Assembly: GCA_044232905.1 (NCBI GenBank)
Contig: JBIIKZ010000001.1
Location: forward strand, 216,264 to 280,263
Reading direction: 5' to 3'
DNA length: 64,000 nucleotides
Origin: CANHVK01 sp044232905
GTDB lineage: Bacteria > Bacteroidota > Bacteroidia > Flavobacteriales_D > Crocinitomicaceae
Shown here: positions 26,672 through 35,700 of the stretch, piece by piece
Layout: each line of letters starts with the position of its first letter
Numbering within the stretch: position 1 is the first letter of the stretch
Notes under the pieces: generated by a model
Databases searched by the model: none
The model's input: the letters and a program-made list of their open reading frames with translations, nothing else
Told to the model about the DNA's origin: nothing
Position numbers and translations under genes: made by a program

Positions 26672-28069
26672 ATGAAAAGAGACGAATCACTTTTAGGCAA
26701 CATCGATTGGGGATTATTTATTGTATTCCTTGTCATGGTATTTATGGGTGTAGCGAATGTTTATTCTGCGGCATATAACCCTAAATACCCTGAATTATTT
26801 GATTTTTCTCAGAAATATGGGAAACAAATTATGTGGGTAGGATTCTCCATGTTTTTAGGACTACTCGTATTCTTAATCGATGCCAGTATCTATCGAAAAT
26901 TTGCCATTCCTATTTATCTTTTCTGTCTCGTATTATTAGTAATCGTTCTCTTTATGCCGAGTGTAAATGGTGCACACGCGTGGCTAGGAATTGGATCTCT
27001 TGGTATTCAGCCAGCAGAATTTGCTAAAATAGGAACCGCCATAGCGCTAGCAAGTTATGTAAATAGTATCAATGTAAAACAACAAAACGTAAACACGGTT
27101 ATCATTGCAAACATCATATTATTGTTGCCAATGAGCTTGATATTATTACAGCCAGATGCAGGAACATTCGTTGTATTTACTGGGTTTTTATTTGTAATGT
27201 ATCGCGAAGGAATTACCTATGACCCAATAGTTCTTCATTTGGTAAACTTAATACCTGGTGTGCGCTTCAAAAGTACATGGGTAGGATCTCACTTTATTCC
27301 TATCTTTTTCGTAGTAGTATTTTTATCAATCACTACCCTATTGATGAGTAATAATACCATCCATTTCTTTTTAATTCCAGGAGTTGATATTCCAGGATTT
27401 TTCGGGGTAATTGGTGCTTTATTCTTTATGGGTTTAGCAACCTATTTAATACTTCGTTTTTTTGCATCTAAACGCGAGCGTAATCGAATTACCATGATTG
27501 TAATAATCGGTTTCTTTCTTTGTTCATTAATATCCTCCCTTGTAAATTTTGGATTCCAAGGTTTGAAAAAACACCAAAAAGATCGTATTGAACTATTCTT
27601 AGGTTTACGTGAAGATCCGGATGGGGAGGATTATAACCGCAACCGTGCAATGGCTGCAGTTGGTTCTGGAGGATTTTTCGGAAAAGGCTATGGAAATGCG
27701 AGCGTAGCTAGTGTGGAATCAAATCACGTTCCAGAATCCGAAACAGATTTTATCTTTTGTCCTTTAGCAGAAGAATGGGGGTTTTTTGGAAGTTTTACGT
27801 TGATTTGTCTTTTTATGTTTATGCTTTTTCGCATCGTGCAAATTGCAGAACGACAAAAGTCGCGTTTTAATCGCGTATATGCCTATTGTGTTGCTATGAT
27901 ATTGTTCTATCACTTCGCGGTAAACATAGGAATGGATATCGGTTTTGCACCTGTAATTGGTATTCCTTTACCTTTCTTTAGCTATGGAGGTTCTTCGATG
28001 ATGTCCTTTAGCGTTATGATGTTTGTCTTGTTGAAACTCGACAGTCAACGCGGGGATGTGTTAGGGTGA
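26672..28069 (+). CDS. rodA: Peptidoglycan glycosyltransferase RodA
   Basis: RodA is the SEDS-family polymerase that works with PBP2 to build glycan strands. The 465-residue polytopic protein has about ten spans and family motifs: NGAHAWLGIGSLGIQPAEFAK (the conserved Gln-Pro-Glu region), LLQPDAGTF, HVPESETDFIFCPLAEEWGFFG, and the C-terminal GIPLPFFSYGGSSM. An extra stretch of about 60 residues between spans (VGSHFIPIFFVVVFLSITTLL and following) makes it longer than the roughly 370-residue E. coli protein, which I have seen in other Bacteroidota. Last gene of the rod operon. Confidence 0.95.
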   Translation: MKRDESLLGNIDWGLFIVFLVMVFMGVANVYSAAYNPKYPELFDFSQKYGKQIMWVGFSMFLGLLVFLIDASIYRKFAIPIYLFCLVLLVIVLFMPSVNGAHAWLGIGSLGIQPAEFAKIGTAIALASYVNSINVKQQNVNTVIIANIILLLPMSLILLQPDAGTFVVFTGFLFVMYREGITYDPIVLHLVNLIPGVRFKSTWVGSHFIPIFFVVVFLSITTLLMSNNTIHFFLIPGVDIPGFFGVIGALFFMGLATYLILRFFASKRERNRITMIVIIGFFLCSLISSLVNFGFQGLKKHQKDRIELFLGLREDPDGEDYNRNRAMAAVGSGGFFGKGYGNASVASVESNHVPESETDFIFCPLAEEWGFFGSFTLICLFMFMLFRIVQIAERQKSRFNRVYAYCVAMILFYHFAVNIGMDIGFAPVIGIPLPFFSYGGSSMMSFSVMMFVLLKLDSQRGDVLG

Positions 28070-28078
28070 TTTTTTTTA

Positions 28079-28118
28079 ATTTTGTAGGGCTTTAGCATGC
28101 TACAGCCCTACAAAATAA
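28079..28118. terminator. Bidirectional terminator, palindrome of TTTGTAGGGCT type
   Basis: TTTGTAGGGCT (28081-28091) pairs with AGCCCTACAAA (28104-28114); the intervening TAGCATGCTA is itself palindromic. There are T tracts on the left and A tracts on the right, so it can end both rodA and the convergent SDR gene. Confidence 0.85.
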
Positions 28119-28138
28119 AAAAACACAAAATTCAATTA

Positions 28139-28927
28139 TTACAACGATTTCGTTCTACCGCCATCTACAGGTACGTTAATACCATTAATATAACTTGCTG
28201 CTGGAGATGCTAAAAATGCAATCGCATTTGCCACTTCTTCCGGTTGAGCAATTCTACCCATCGGTGATTCTGCGGCCATTTCGGCAAAAATATCTGCTAT
28301 CGTTTCATTTGTTTTAGCAGATTTAGCTTCTGCAATACCCTGTAAACGAATGGTATTTGTTGCCCCAGGCAATACGTTGTTTACTGTTATATTAAATGGC
28401 GCTAATTCAGTAGCCAATGTCTTACTCCAACTTGCTACTGCTCCACGAATTGTGTTAGAAACACCTAAATTTGGTAATGGCTGTTTAACGCTTGTTGAAA
28501 TAATGTTTATGATACGACCATATCCATTCTCTTTCATGATAGGATATAATGCCTGTACCATAATATGGTTACAAATTAAATGTTGTGTAAACGTATCGTA
28601 AAACTCATCGATTCCTGCTTCACGAATTGGTCCGCCTTTTGGTCCACCTGTATTATTCACTAAAATATGGCAACTAACTCCGGATGCAAGGTGTTTTTCA
28701 ACCGCAGATTTCAACTCAATAGGCTTGGTGAAATCAGCAGAAATATAACTGTGTTTTTGTCCTACTGGCGAAGGCAATTCTGCTAATGTAGCTTTTAATT
28801 TATCTTCGTTACGTGCTATTAAAACAATAGTAGCTCCCAATGAAGCCATTTCTAATGCACTTGCTTTTCCTATTCCTTGTGTACTTCCGCACACAAATGC
28901 AGTTTTATTTTCTAAATTTAAATTCAT
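28139..28927 (-). CDS. SDR-family oxidoreductase
   Basis: The 262-residue protein is a classical short-chain dehydrogenase/reductase. It has the NAD(P)-binding TGxxxGxG-type motif (VCGSTQGIGKASALEMA), NNTGGPKGG where NNAG is usual, and a C-terminal SPAASYINGINVPVDGGRT. The usual catalytic Tyr of YxxxK is not present in clear form: the region after IINIISTSVKQPLP reads NLGVSNTIRGAVASWSK. The Arg preceding GAVASW suggests the divergent SDR group in which the Tyr is replaced, so the substrate cannot be stated. It is transcribed alone from a box at 28948-28955. Confidence 0.82.
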   Translation of the reverse strand: MNLNLENKTAFVCGSTQGIGKASALEMASLGATIVLIARNEDKLKATLAELPSPVGQKHSYISADFTKPIELKSAVEKHLASGVSCHILVNNTGGPKGGPIREAGIDEFYDTFTQHLICNHIMVQALYPIMKENGYGRIINIISTSVKQPLPNLGVSNTIRGAVASWSKTLATELAPFNITVNNVLPGATNTIRLQGIAEAKSAKTNETIADIFAEMAAESPMGRIAQPEEVANAIAFLASPAASYINGINVPVDGGRTKSL

Positions 28928-28947
28928 TTGTTTTGATTTTGATGGAA

Positions 28948-28955
28948 CAAAGATA
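28948..28955 (-). promoter_or_regulatory. Predicted -7 box for the SDR gene
   Basis: The minus strand reads TATCTTTG, an exact TAnnTTTG match, 20 bases before the SDR ATG. Confidence 0.45.
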
Positions 28956-28992
28956 CCAAATGAATACGGGAAAAGGGAACTCTCTATGTTTT

Positions 28993-29604
28993 CTATCTGT
29001 AAAAATTCATTTCATCCACATAGTTTCGGACTTCTTCTGTCAACAAATAGTGAACTTCTTGCTTATTTTTAATTGCATGACGAATATACGTAGAAGAAAT
29101 TTTCAGCATTGGCGCTTCGTAGCAAAAATGGGCATTCGGGAAATCCTTTAATAAAATTGAATGGTCCTTCTGGAAATCATTTTGTTCCATTTCCTGTACC
29201 GTAAGTACCCTTGGATATATAAACATCGGATAATTATTGCGGATTAGGTCATAGTTTTTCCACTTTGTAAATCCGCGTAAATTATCTTCTCCAAGTATTA
29301 ATGCAAAAGAGTGTTTGGGGTATTTTTCTTTTAGAAAAGCTAAGGTATCAATGGTATAATTAGGTTTTGGCATTTTAAATTCGATGTCACAAGCCTTCAG
29401 TTTATCATTAGATTCTATTGCCAATTCCACTAAAGCAAGTCGATGGTGATCCGCTAATAATGTCGCTTTTTGTTTAAAAGGATTTTGCGGCGTAACAACC
29501 AACCAAACCTGGTCTAAATCTGGTAAGTTGGCAAAATAATTTGCTATTATTAAATGACCTACATGAATCGGATTAAACGTACCAAAAAATAATCCTACGC
29601 GCAT
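28993..29604 (-). CDS. nadD: Nicotinate-nucleotide adenylyltransferase
   Basis: NadD joins ATP and nicotinate mononucleotide to form deamido-NAD in NAD synthesis. The 203-residue protein opens MRVGLFFGTFNPIHVGHLIIAN with the nucleotidyltransferase HxGH motif, and ends with the ISSTYIRHAIKN region that carries the second (ISSTxxR) signature. Length is typical. It starts one base after the gmk stop and is the last gene of yicC-gmk-nadD. Confidence 0.93.
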   Translation of the reverse strand: MRVGLFFGTFNPIHVGHLIIANYFANLPDLDQVWLVVTPQNPFKQKATLLADHHRLALVELAIESNDKLKACDIEFKMPKPNYTIDTLAFLKEKYPKHSFALILGEDNLRGFTKWKNYDLIRNNYPMFIYPRVLTVQEMEQNDFQKDHSILLKDFPNAHFCYEAPMLKISSTYIRHAIKNKQEVHYLLTEEVRNYVDEMNFYR

Positions 29605-29605
29605 T

Positions 29606-30187
29606 TTATCGGTTTAAAAAATTAGTTACAATCGTCTCTGCTTTCGTGCATGCATTTTCTAAATTATCGTTTTCTAAAATCACATCAAATTTATATGCTA
29701 ACGCTAATTCTTCCTCTGCCCGTGCCATACGCATTTGTATTTTTTCCTCTGTCTCTGTGCTTCGTGCTCGTAAACGTCGCTCTAACTCTTCGATAGAAGG
29801 TGCCTGCACAAAAACGGAAATTGCTTGATCCCCCAACTTACTTTTTATATTTATTCCTCCTAAGACATCTACATCAAAAACAACCACTTTTCCCGCACTC
29901 CATAGTTTTTCTACTACTTCGTGTAACGTTCCGTAATAATTATTGGTATATACTTCTTCCCATTCCAAAAATGCATCTTCTGCTATTTTCTGTTTAAATC
30001 CTTCCACACCTAAAAAATGATAGTCTTTACCATCTATTTCTCCTGGTCGAGGATCTCTACTACATGCAGAAATCGAAAAAACTAAATTTGGAAAATGTTC
30101 CAATAAATAACGAACAATCGTAGTCTTCCCTGCACCTGATGGAGCAGAAAACAAGATACTTTTACCAGTAATTTTTGGTGTACTCAT
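29606..30187 (-). CDS. gmk: Guanylate kinase
   Basis: Gmk phosphorylates GMP to GDP with ATP. The 193-residue protein has the P-loop SAPSGAGKTTIVRYL near residue 14, the GMP-binding SRDPRPGEIDGKDYHF and the lid region RLRARSTETEEKIQMR. It lies between yicC (three-base gap) and nadD (one-base gap). The yicC-gmk order is widespread in bacteria. Confidence 0.96.
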   Translation of the reverse strand: MSTPKITGKSILFSAPSGAGKTTIVRYLLEHFPNLVFSISACSRDPRPGEIDGKDYHFLGVEGFKQKIAEDAFLEWEEVYTNNYYGTLHEVVEKLWSAGKVVVFDVDVLGGINIKSKLGDQAISVFVQAPSIEELERRLRARSTETEEKIQMRMARAEEELALAYKFDVILENDNLENACTKAETIVTNFLNR

Positions 30188-30190
30188 AGT

Positions 30191-31063
30191 TTATAATGTG
30201 TTCAATACTTGTTCTTTAATCTTCTCTAGCGCGTCTTTCATATCCACCACGATTTTTTGTAATTCCACATGGTAACTTTTACTGCCTAAGGTATTTATCT
30301 CACGTCCTAACTCTTGGGTGATAAATCCTAATTTTTTTCCTGCTGCAGGTAGTACCATTGTTTCTAAAAAGTAATCCAAATGATTCGCTAAACGCATTTT
30401 TTCTTCGGAAACATCTAATTTTTCAATGTAAAAAATCAACTCCTGTTGGAAACGATTTTCATCAAAACCAACGACAGAACCTGCTTCTTCTAAACCTTTA
30501 CGCATACGTTCTTTAATGATATCAATACGCACCGATTCGTAGGTGTCTACTTGTTTCAATAACCTTCTAATTTCTTCAATTCGTTCTGTAAATTCGTTCT
30601 CCAAAGCTTGTCCTTCCTGACGACGAAACGTATTCAAATTCATACAAGCATCCGCCACAATGGTATGCACGAAAGCAAATTCCTCTTCAGTAACAGTAGT
30701 GTCTTTCGTTTGCGTATAAATTTCAGGCATACGTAAAACCATGGATAAATAATCCGAACTAGACTCACCAATTAACGCATTCGTTTCTTTTAAATCTTGG
30801 TAATATGCTTGTGCGAGCTCTTTATTGATTTCGACCGATTTTGAAACACCAATACTTTCGATTTGAATGTTTAATTCTACTTTACCTCTATCCAAGGCAT
30901 TAGTAACATATTGACGGATTTCTAATTCTTTTTCACGGTATGGACTTGCAATACGCGTATATAAATCCATACTTTTACTATTCAACGATCTAATCTCTAC
31001 GCTGATTTTTTTATCTTCAAAGGAAGCGGAAGCTTTTCCGTATCCTGTCATTGAATGTAACAT
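30191..31063 (-). CDS. yicC: YicC-family endoribonuclease
   Basis: YicC/YloC proteins are a conserved family with endoribonuclease activity described in E. coli and B. subtilis. The 290-residue protein begins MLHSMTGYGKASASFEDKKISVEIRSLNSK, the signature of the N-terminal YicC domain. It ends with the DUF1732 domain including RFQQELIFYIEKLDVSEE and the final LQKIVVDMKDALEKIKEQV. It is first in the yicC-gmk-nadD operon. Confidence 0.93.
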   Translation of the reverse strand: MLHSMTGYGKASASFEDKKISVEIRSLNSKSMDLYTRIASPYREKELEIRQYVTNALDRGKVELNIQIESIGVSKSVEINKELAQAYYQDLKETNALIGESSSDYLSMVLRMPEIYTQTKDTTVTEEEFAFVHTIVADACMNLNTFRRQEGQALENEFTERIEEIRRLLKQVDTYESVRIDIIKERMRKGLEEAGSVVGFDENRFQQELIFYIEKLDVSEEKMRLANHLDYFLETMVLPAAGKKLGFITQELGREINTLGSKSYHVELQKIVVDMKDALEKIKEQVLNTL

Positions 31064-31120
31064 ATTACCTCTATTTTGAGAGTAAAATTACCACAAAGAA
31101 TAACTTTTTGAACGCATCGA

Positions 31121-31128
31121 CAAAACTA
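31121..31128 (-). promoter_or_regulatory. Predicted -7 box for yicC-gmk-nadD
   Basis: The minus strand reads TAGTTTTG, an exact TAnnTTTG match about 57 bases upstream of the yicC ATG in the divergent spacer with metF. Confidence 0.4.
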
Positions 31129-31214
31129 TTTTTTAGGTTAGTTGTTTTTCACATGTTCGACTTCCTACATATTTCGTAATTTAGTAGCATAATCTGAATT
31201 TTTAATAGACAGAA

Positions 31215-32165
31215 ATGAAAGTTATAGATCACTTAAACGAAGCAAAATCAACCCTGTTTTCATTTGAAATTTTACCACCTTTAAAAGGTAAAAGTATTCA
31301 ATCTATCTTTGACGGTATCGATCCTTTAATGGAATTCAAGCCAAAATATATTAACGTAACCTATCACCGCGAGGAATATATTTTCAAAGAACGCGATAAT
31401 GGTCTACTTGAAAAAATAGCAATTCGTAAACGTCCAGGTACCGTTGGTATTTGTGCGGCTATTATGAATAAATACCAAGTAGATGCTGTTCCTCACTTAA
31501 TTTGCGGTGGATTTAGTAAAGAAGAAACAGAGAATGCTTTAATTGATTTACAATTTTTAGGGATTGATAATGTACTTGCTTTACGTGGTGATTCAATCAA
31601 AACTGAAAGTGCCTTTAGACCTCATCGAGAAGGACACGCATACGCTGTTGATTTGATTAAACAAGTAGTAGAAATGAATTCTGGAAAATATATCACCGAA
31701 GACTTCCAACTTGAACCTACTAATTATTGTATTGGTACTGCTGGATACCCAGAAAAGCATTTTGAAGCAATGAATTTAAGTACAGACTTACAGTATTTAA
31801 AAGCGAAAGTGGATGCAGGTGCTGAATATATTGTTACACAAATGTTTTTTGATAATCAAAAATATTTTGAATTTGTGGATGCTTGTCGTGCGATTGGTAT
31901 TACTGTTCCAATTATTCCAGGTATTAAACCGATAAAAACATTAAATCATACTACTTTCTTACCTAAATTATTTCATATTGACTATCCGGAAGCATTAGCG
32001 AAAGAATTGTTAAAATGTAAAAATAACGAAGCTGTTAAGCACTTGGGTATTGAATGGGGAATCCAACAATCGAAAGAATTAAAGGCACAAAATGTACCTG
32101 GTATTCACTATTATACAATGTCTAATTCGGATGAAGTGAAAGCAATTGCTTCCGAAGTATTTTAA
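31215..32165 (+). CDS. metF: Methylenetetrahydrofolate reductase
   Basis: MetF is an FAD enzyme that reduces 5,10-methylene-THF to 5-methyl-THF for methionine synthesis. The 316-residue length fits the bacterial catalytic-domain form. Visible signatures are FEILPPLKGKS at the N-terminus, INVTYHREEY, DNVLALRGDS (conserved Asp of the family), IGTAGYPEKHFEA, and YIVTQMFFDNQKYFEFV followed by PIIPGIKPI. The next gene begins eight bases later. Confidence 0.94.
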   Translation: MKVIDHLNEAKSTLFSFEILPPLKGKSIQSIFDGIDPLMEFKPKYINVTYHREEYIFKERDNGLLEKIAIRKRPGTVGICAAIMNKYQVDAVPHLICGGFSKEETENALIDLQFLGIDNVLALRGDSIKTESAFRPHREGHAYAVDLIKQVVEMNSGKYITEDFQLEPTNYCIGTAGYPEKHFEAMNLSTDLQYLKAKVDAGAEYIVTQMFFDNQKYFEFVDACRAIGITVPIIPGIKPIKTLNHTTFLPKLFHIDYPEALAKELLKCKNNEAVKHLGIEWGIQQSKELKAQNVPGIHYYTMSNSDEVKAIASEVF

Positions 32166-32173
32166 TTTTTATT

Positions 32174-32713
32174 ATGCGTAACTATTTCTTATTGTGCTTA
32201 CTAATATTTATTTGTAGCATTTCTTTTTCTCAAAATAAGCACATTCAACTAACAAATGGATTACTTGTAGCACAGTTAGATCGACCAGAAGAAAAGTTTA
32301 CATTAGAAATAAATTTGGCTGAATTATTTTCCAATGAAGGAGTAAAGGTTATCCCATCCTTAAACATTCTAAAACAAGGTGAGATTCCTTCCGTATTAGC
32401 TTCTGATTCTATTAATAGACTTCTCAAGTCTAAAAATGTGGATACGTACATTTTAGTTTCAGTCCGTGGATTTGATAAAAACTTTAAACCATCAACGCAT
32501 TTTGAAAGTTTAGCAAACGAGTTAGCATCAAGCCATTTATTCCCATTATACCGCGACGAAATTATGTCTATCACTTTTGAATTCACATTTTATCTAAATG
32601 GTGAAGTAATTGCCAATGAATTAGTACGTTTAAAAAATGTAGATTCTAAAGAAAAAGTGATAAAGAAACTTCGCAAGAAATTACCGAAGTTGATTTCCAA
32701 GTGGAAGGTGTGA
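32174..32713 (+). CDS. Small secreted protein of unknown function
   Basis: The 179-residue protein has a clear signal peptide (MRNYFLLCLLIFICSISFSQ) and a compact mature domain with two conserved-looking parts: VSVRGFDKNFKPSTHFESLANELA and FTFYLNGEVIANELVRLKNV, ending in a basic helix (KKLRKKLPKLISKWKV). I do not recognise the family. It follows metF by eight bases and is probably co-transcribed, though no functional link is evident. A palindromic element follows its stop. Confidence 0.68.
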   Translation: MRNYFLLCLLIFICSISFSQNKHIQLTNGLLVAQLDRPEEKFTLEINLAELFSNEGVKVIPSLNILKQGEIPSVLASDSINRLLKSKNVDTYILVSVRGFDKNFKPSTHFESLANELASSHLFPLYRDEIMSITFEFTFYLNGEVIANELVRLKNVDSKEKVIKKLRKKLPKLISKWKV

Positions 32714-32754
32714 TATTTGTAGAGTCGCAATGCATCGCATACTTACAAAATATC
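32712..32754. repeat. Palindromic element between convergent genes (GTAGAGTCGCAATGCAT type)
   Basis: GATATTTGTA (32712-32721) pairs with TACAAAATATC (32744-32754) with one bulge; the interior gagtcgcaatgcatcgcatact is also partly self-complementary. It lies between the metF unit and the sprA stop and probably acts as a bidirectional terminator. It resembles the TTTGTAG...CTACAAA element at 28081-28114. Confidence 0.6.
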
Positions 32755-32757
32755 ATA

Positions 32758-35700
32758 CTATATACCCGCTAAATTTAATCGCAATTTCAATCCTGCACTC
32801 GTATTAGAAGTAGGATATGAGGTTGCTACTTTAGGTCTGTTGATCACCTGGTCGTAATACATCATCAACGTCAGATTTGGTCCTAGATTATAATCCATCG
32901 AGGACTTAATAGAAATTACCATTTGACCAGCGGTAGCCTGATTGGTGTTTTCTACAATCTTACGAATCACCGTGTAATTATCTCTAAAAGAGAAATCAAA
33001 ACGTATATTTAAATCGTTTTCAGGAATTTTACCTTGAATTTTAAAAGGAAATTTCACTTTTGAGAATTTCACGCCGGAACCAATCACCCATTCTTTCGAT
33101 AGTATTTCCGTCACTTGTTGATTACTTAAAGCCAACGATGCATTACGGTCTTTTTTATATTCTACTTTAGTTATCAAACCTTGACCTAAGAAATTCCAAG
33201 TCGCATCAAAACCAAATAATGGAGAAAAACGTTCGGTTAACGCAACATTTTGAATTTGTCGTTCTGAAATAAAATTCGTGTTTAAATCTAATGTGGAAGG
33301 ATTACCATTTGCATCCAACTCCGCTTTTAAGTTGGTTTGTATTCCTGAAATACTCACACTAGATGCATATGCATGACGTAAGGTAATATTTTTAGTGCGT
33401 TTCTTAAAAAACTCCATTTTGGAAAACCCATTATAATTAATTGACCAATTTGGTAATGGTATCGCTGCTAATGGATTAATATTTCTTGTAGACATCTTAT
33501 TATTCGTATAGGAGGTCAAAAATGAACCTACTAATACTTCTTGTTGTGTAGCACCATATCCTTTTGAATAACCACTTGTAACTACACTAGAATTAGGATT
33601 TTTATTTCCTAATAACTGACTCACTTCCTCGCGATTATTACGTAATGCTGTGAAAGAAGAAGATTGATAGCTACTTCCAGAAGCAATAAAGGAAGAACGT
33701 AAAGCAATTGTAGAGTAAGTCAAAGTTCCTGTTTCTACTAAACTTTGGTTTTGATAATCTTTTATAGAATCATTCCAGCGAAAGAAATCGCTAGAGTTCA
33801 TCGAATAATTTCGATTGAAATTTAATTCTATAGTAACATTTTTTAAGGGTTCCAAAGTCATTCTACCCGAAATATTTTGGGAATGCGTAAGCGTATGTTG
33901 TTTATTTAATGCTTGATTTTTAACTAACCAACCATTATCTGCAGCGGTTCTTGCAAAATCATAGGCTGTTTTTTGACCATAAATATCATAGGTTTGTTGG
34001 CCAAACAAAAATCCTGTCAATGCACTTGGGAATGTTGCGGGCATCCCTAAATAACGTGTTTCTAAATTATATCCTGGCAATAAAGTTCCGTCGTTTATGG
34101 CATAGGTTCCAGATACCGATCGTACACTCATCACTGCACGGCCAAGCGTTGCAACTACTATATTTACAGGTTCTTTCGCGCGTTTTGCTCTTTTAGCTTC
34201 CCATTTTTCTTTGCGCAACACTCTGCGACGCATACGATCTTCTTTTCGTTTTTCTTTTCTTGTTAATTGATTATACGGCTTCCCAAAAGAAGTAACTTTC
34301 GAATCAAATTTTGTTGGTTTCTTGGCAGGAGTTTCTTGTTGGGAATTTAATTGAGGGCGCGAATTCGTTTTTCCACTTTCAATTATTTTCTTAAGATATG
34401 GTACTTTCGAGTAGAAATTAGTCATGTTTAATGTCGTTGTAAGATTAACTACACGACTATTCTGAACTGTATTTCCAAATTGACTTTGTCCTAAAGGTGC
34501 ACGTTGCCAGTTAAAGGTTCCACTGTATTTTGCAGACGCTGTAACAAAATCCAATAAAGGAATTTTATCGAATGGTAGATTATAACTAAATGCATAATCA
34601 TGGGTATAATCCATTGTTTTACCTAGTGTATTCAATTGTCGTTTGATGGTATCTAAAAAGATTTGATATCCTACAGGATCCGCTTTTTTATCTACACGAC
34701 CATTCGATTCATCAAAGATTGCCCGATCTGACGCATTAAACGTAAACTTTAAGCTTTTAGTGATATCATACCCCAAACTATACGAACGGTTCCATGTAAA
34801 TGATTTCACATAAACAGGTGTAAATTCGTAAGTAGGCGCTAAATTATTTCGAACTTTTCGCTCATTATAATTACGCAATACATCATTATTTATAGATATG
34901 GTTTTTGGTGTCAAGAATAAATTGGCATCTTTTATAATATTCCACCATTTAGATTTCTGCATAAACTTGACCTTTTTGAATGGCTCAATAGGCTTTGCTG
35001 CGAAACTATAACTATACGTCAATGCACTTTTCCAACTTCTTGTACGATCATACTCGATGTTAAAATCGCGTTTATACGTTTCATTATACCCATACGTTGC
35101 TGAAAAATTAGATATATTCCAAAAATGCGCTTTTGCATCTGGATTTGCCTCTTTACGTACATTTGTAAAGTTATAGGATCTACGTTCGGTAAAGTCTTGT
35201 CCAGATTTAGCTCGTTGACTTTTTTCTGCTAAAGGGTAATCATTCAATTTGATATCCGGATTAAAAGGATCATATTCCGGATTGATAATTCCTAAATTAT
35301 ACCCATAAAAAAATGGTAATGAAATCTTTCGTTTATTTCCTAAAAACTGACCTAATTGCATGGTAGTATTAAAATCGAACCCAATTTGTTCATTTCGTTG
35401 CCGTTCTTGCACACGACTTTCAATAGACCCCCAGTTTACGGTTGAATAATTACCAGAAACCGAAACATTCGCAAAATCAGCAGCTTGCATCTGCATTCTT
35501 CCAACAGCTGCTGTACCACCATTACTCTGGAAATCTGTTAAGCGTAACTCATTGATCCAAACATTACCACATTTTGCTAAACCATCATCACTCCATAATT
35601 TGTTATTATCGATTGCTGGATTACGCACACCAATCATGATTGTTTTGATACCTTGTAAATTAGGACTACCTTTTACCTTTATGTAACGTGTTGGATTAGA

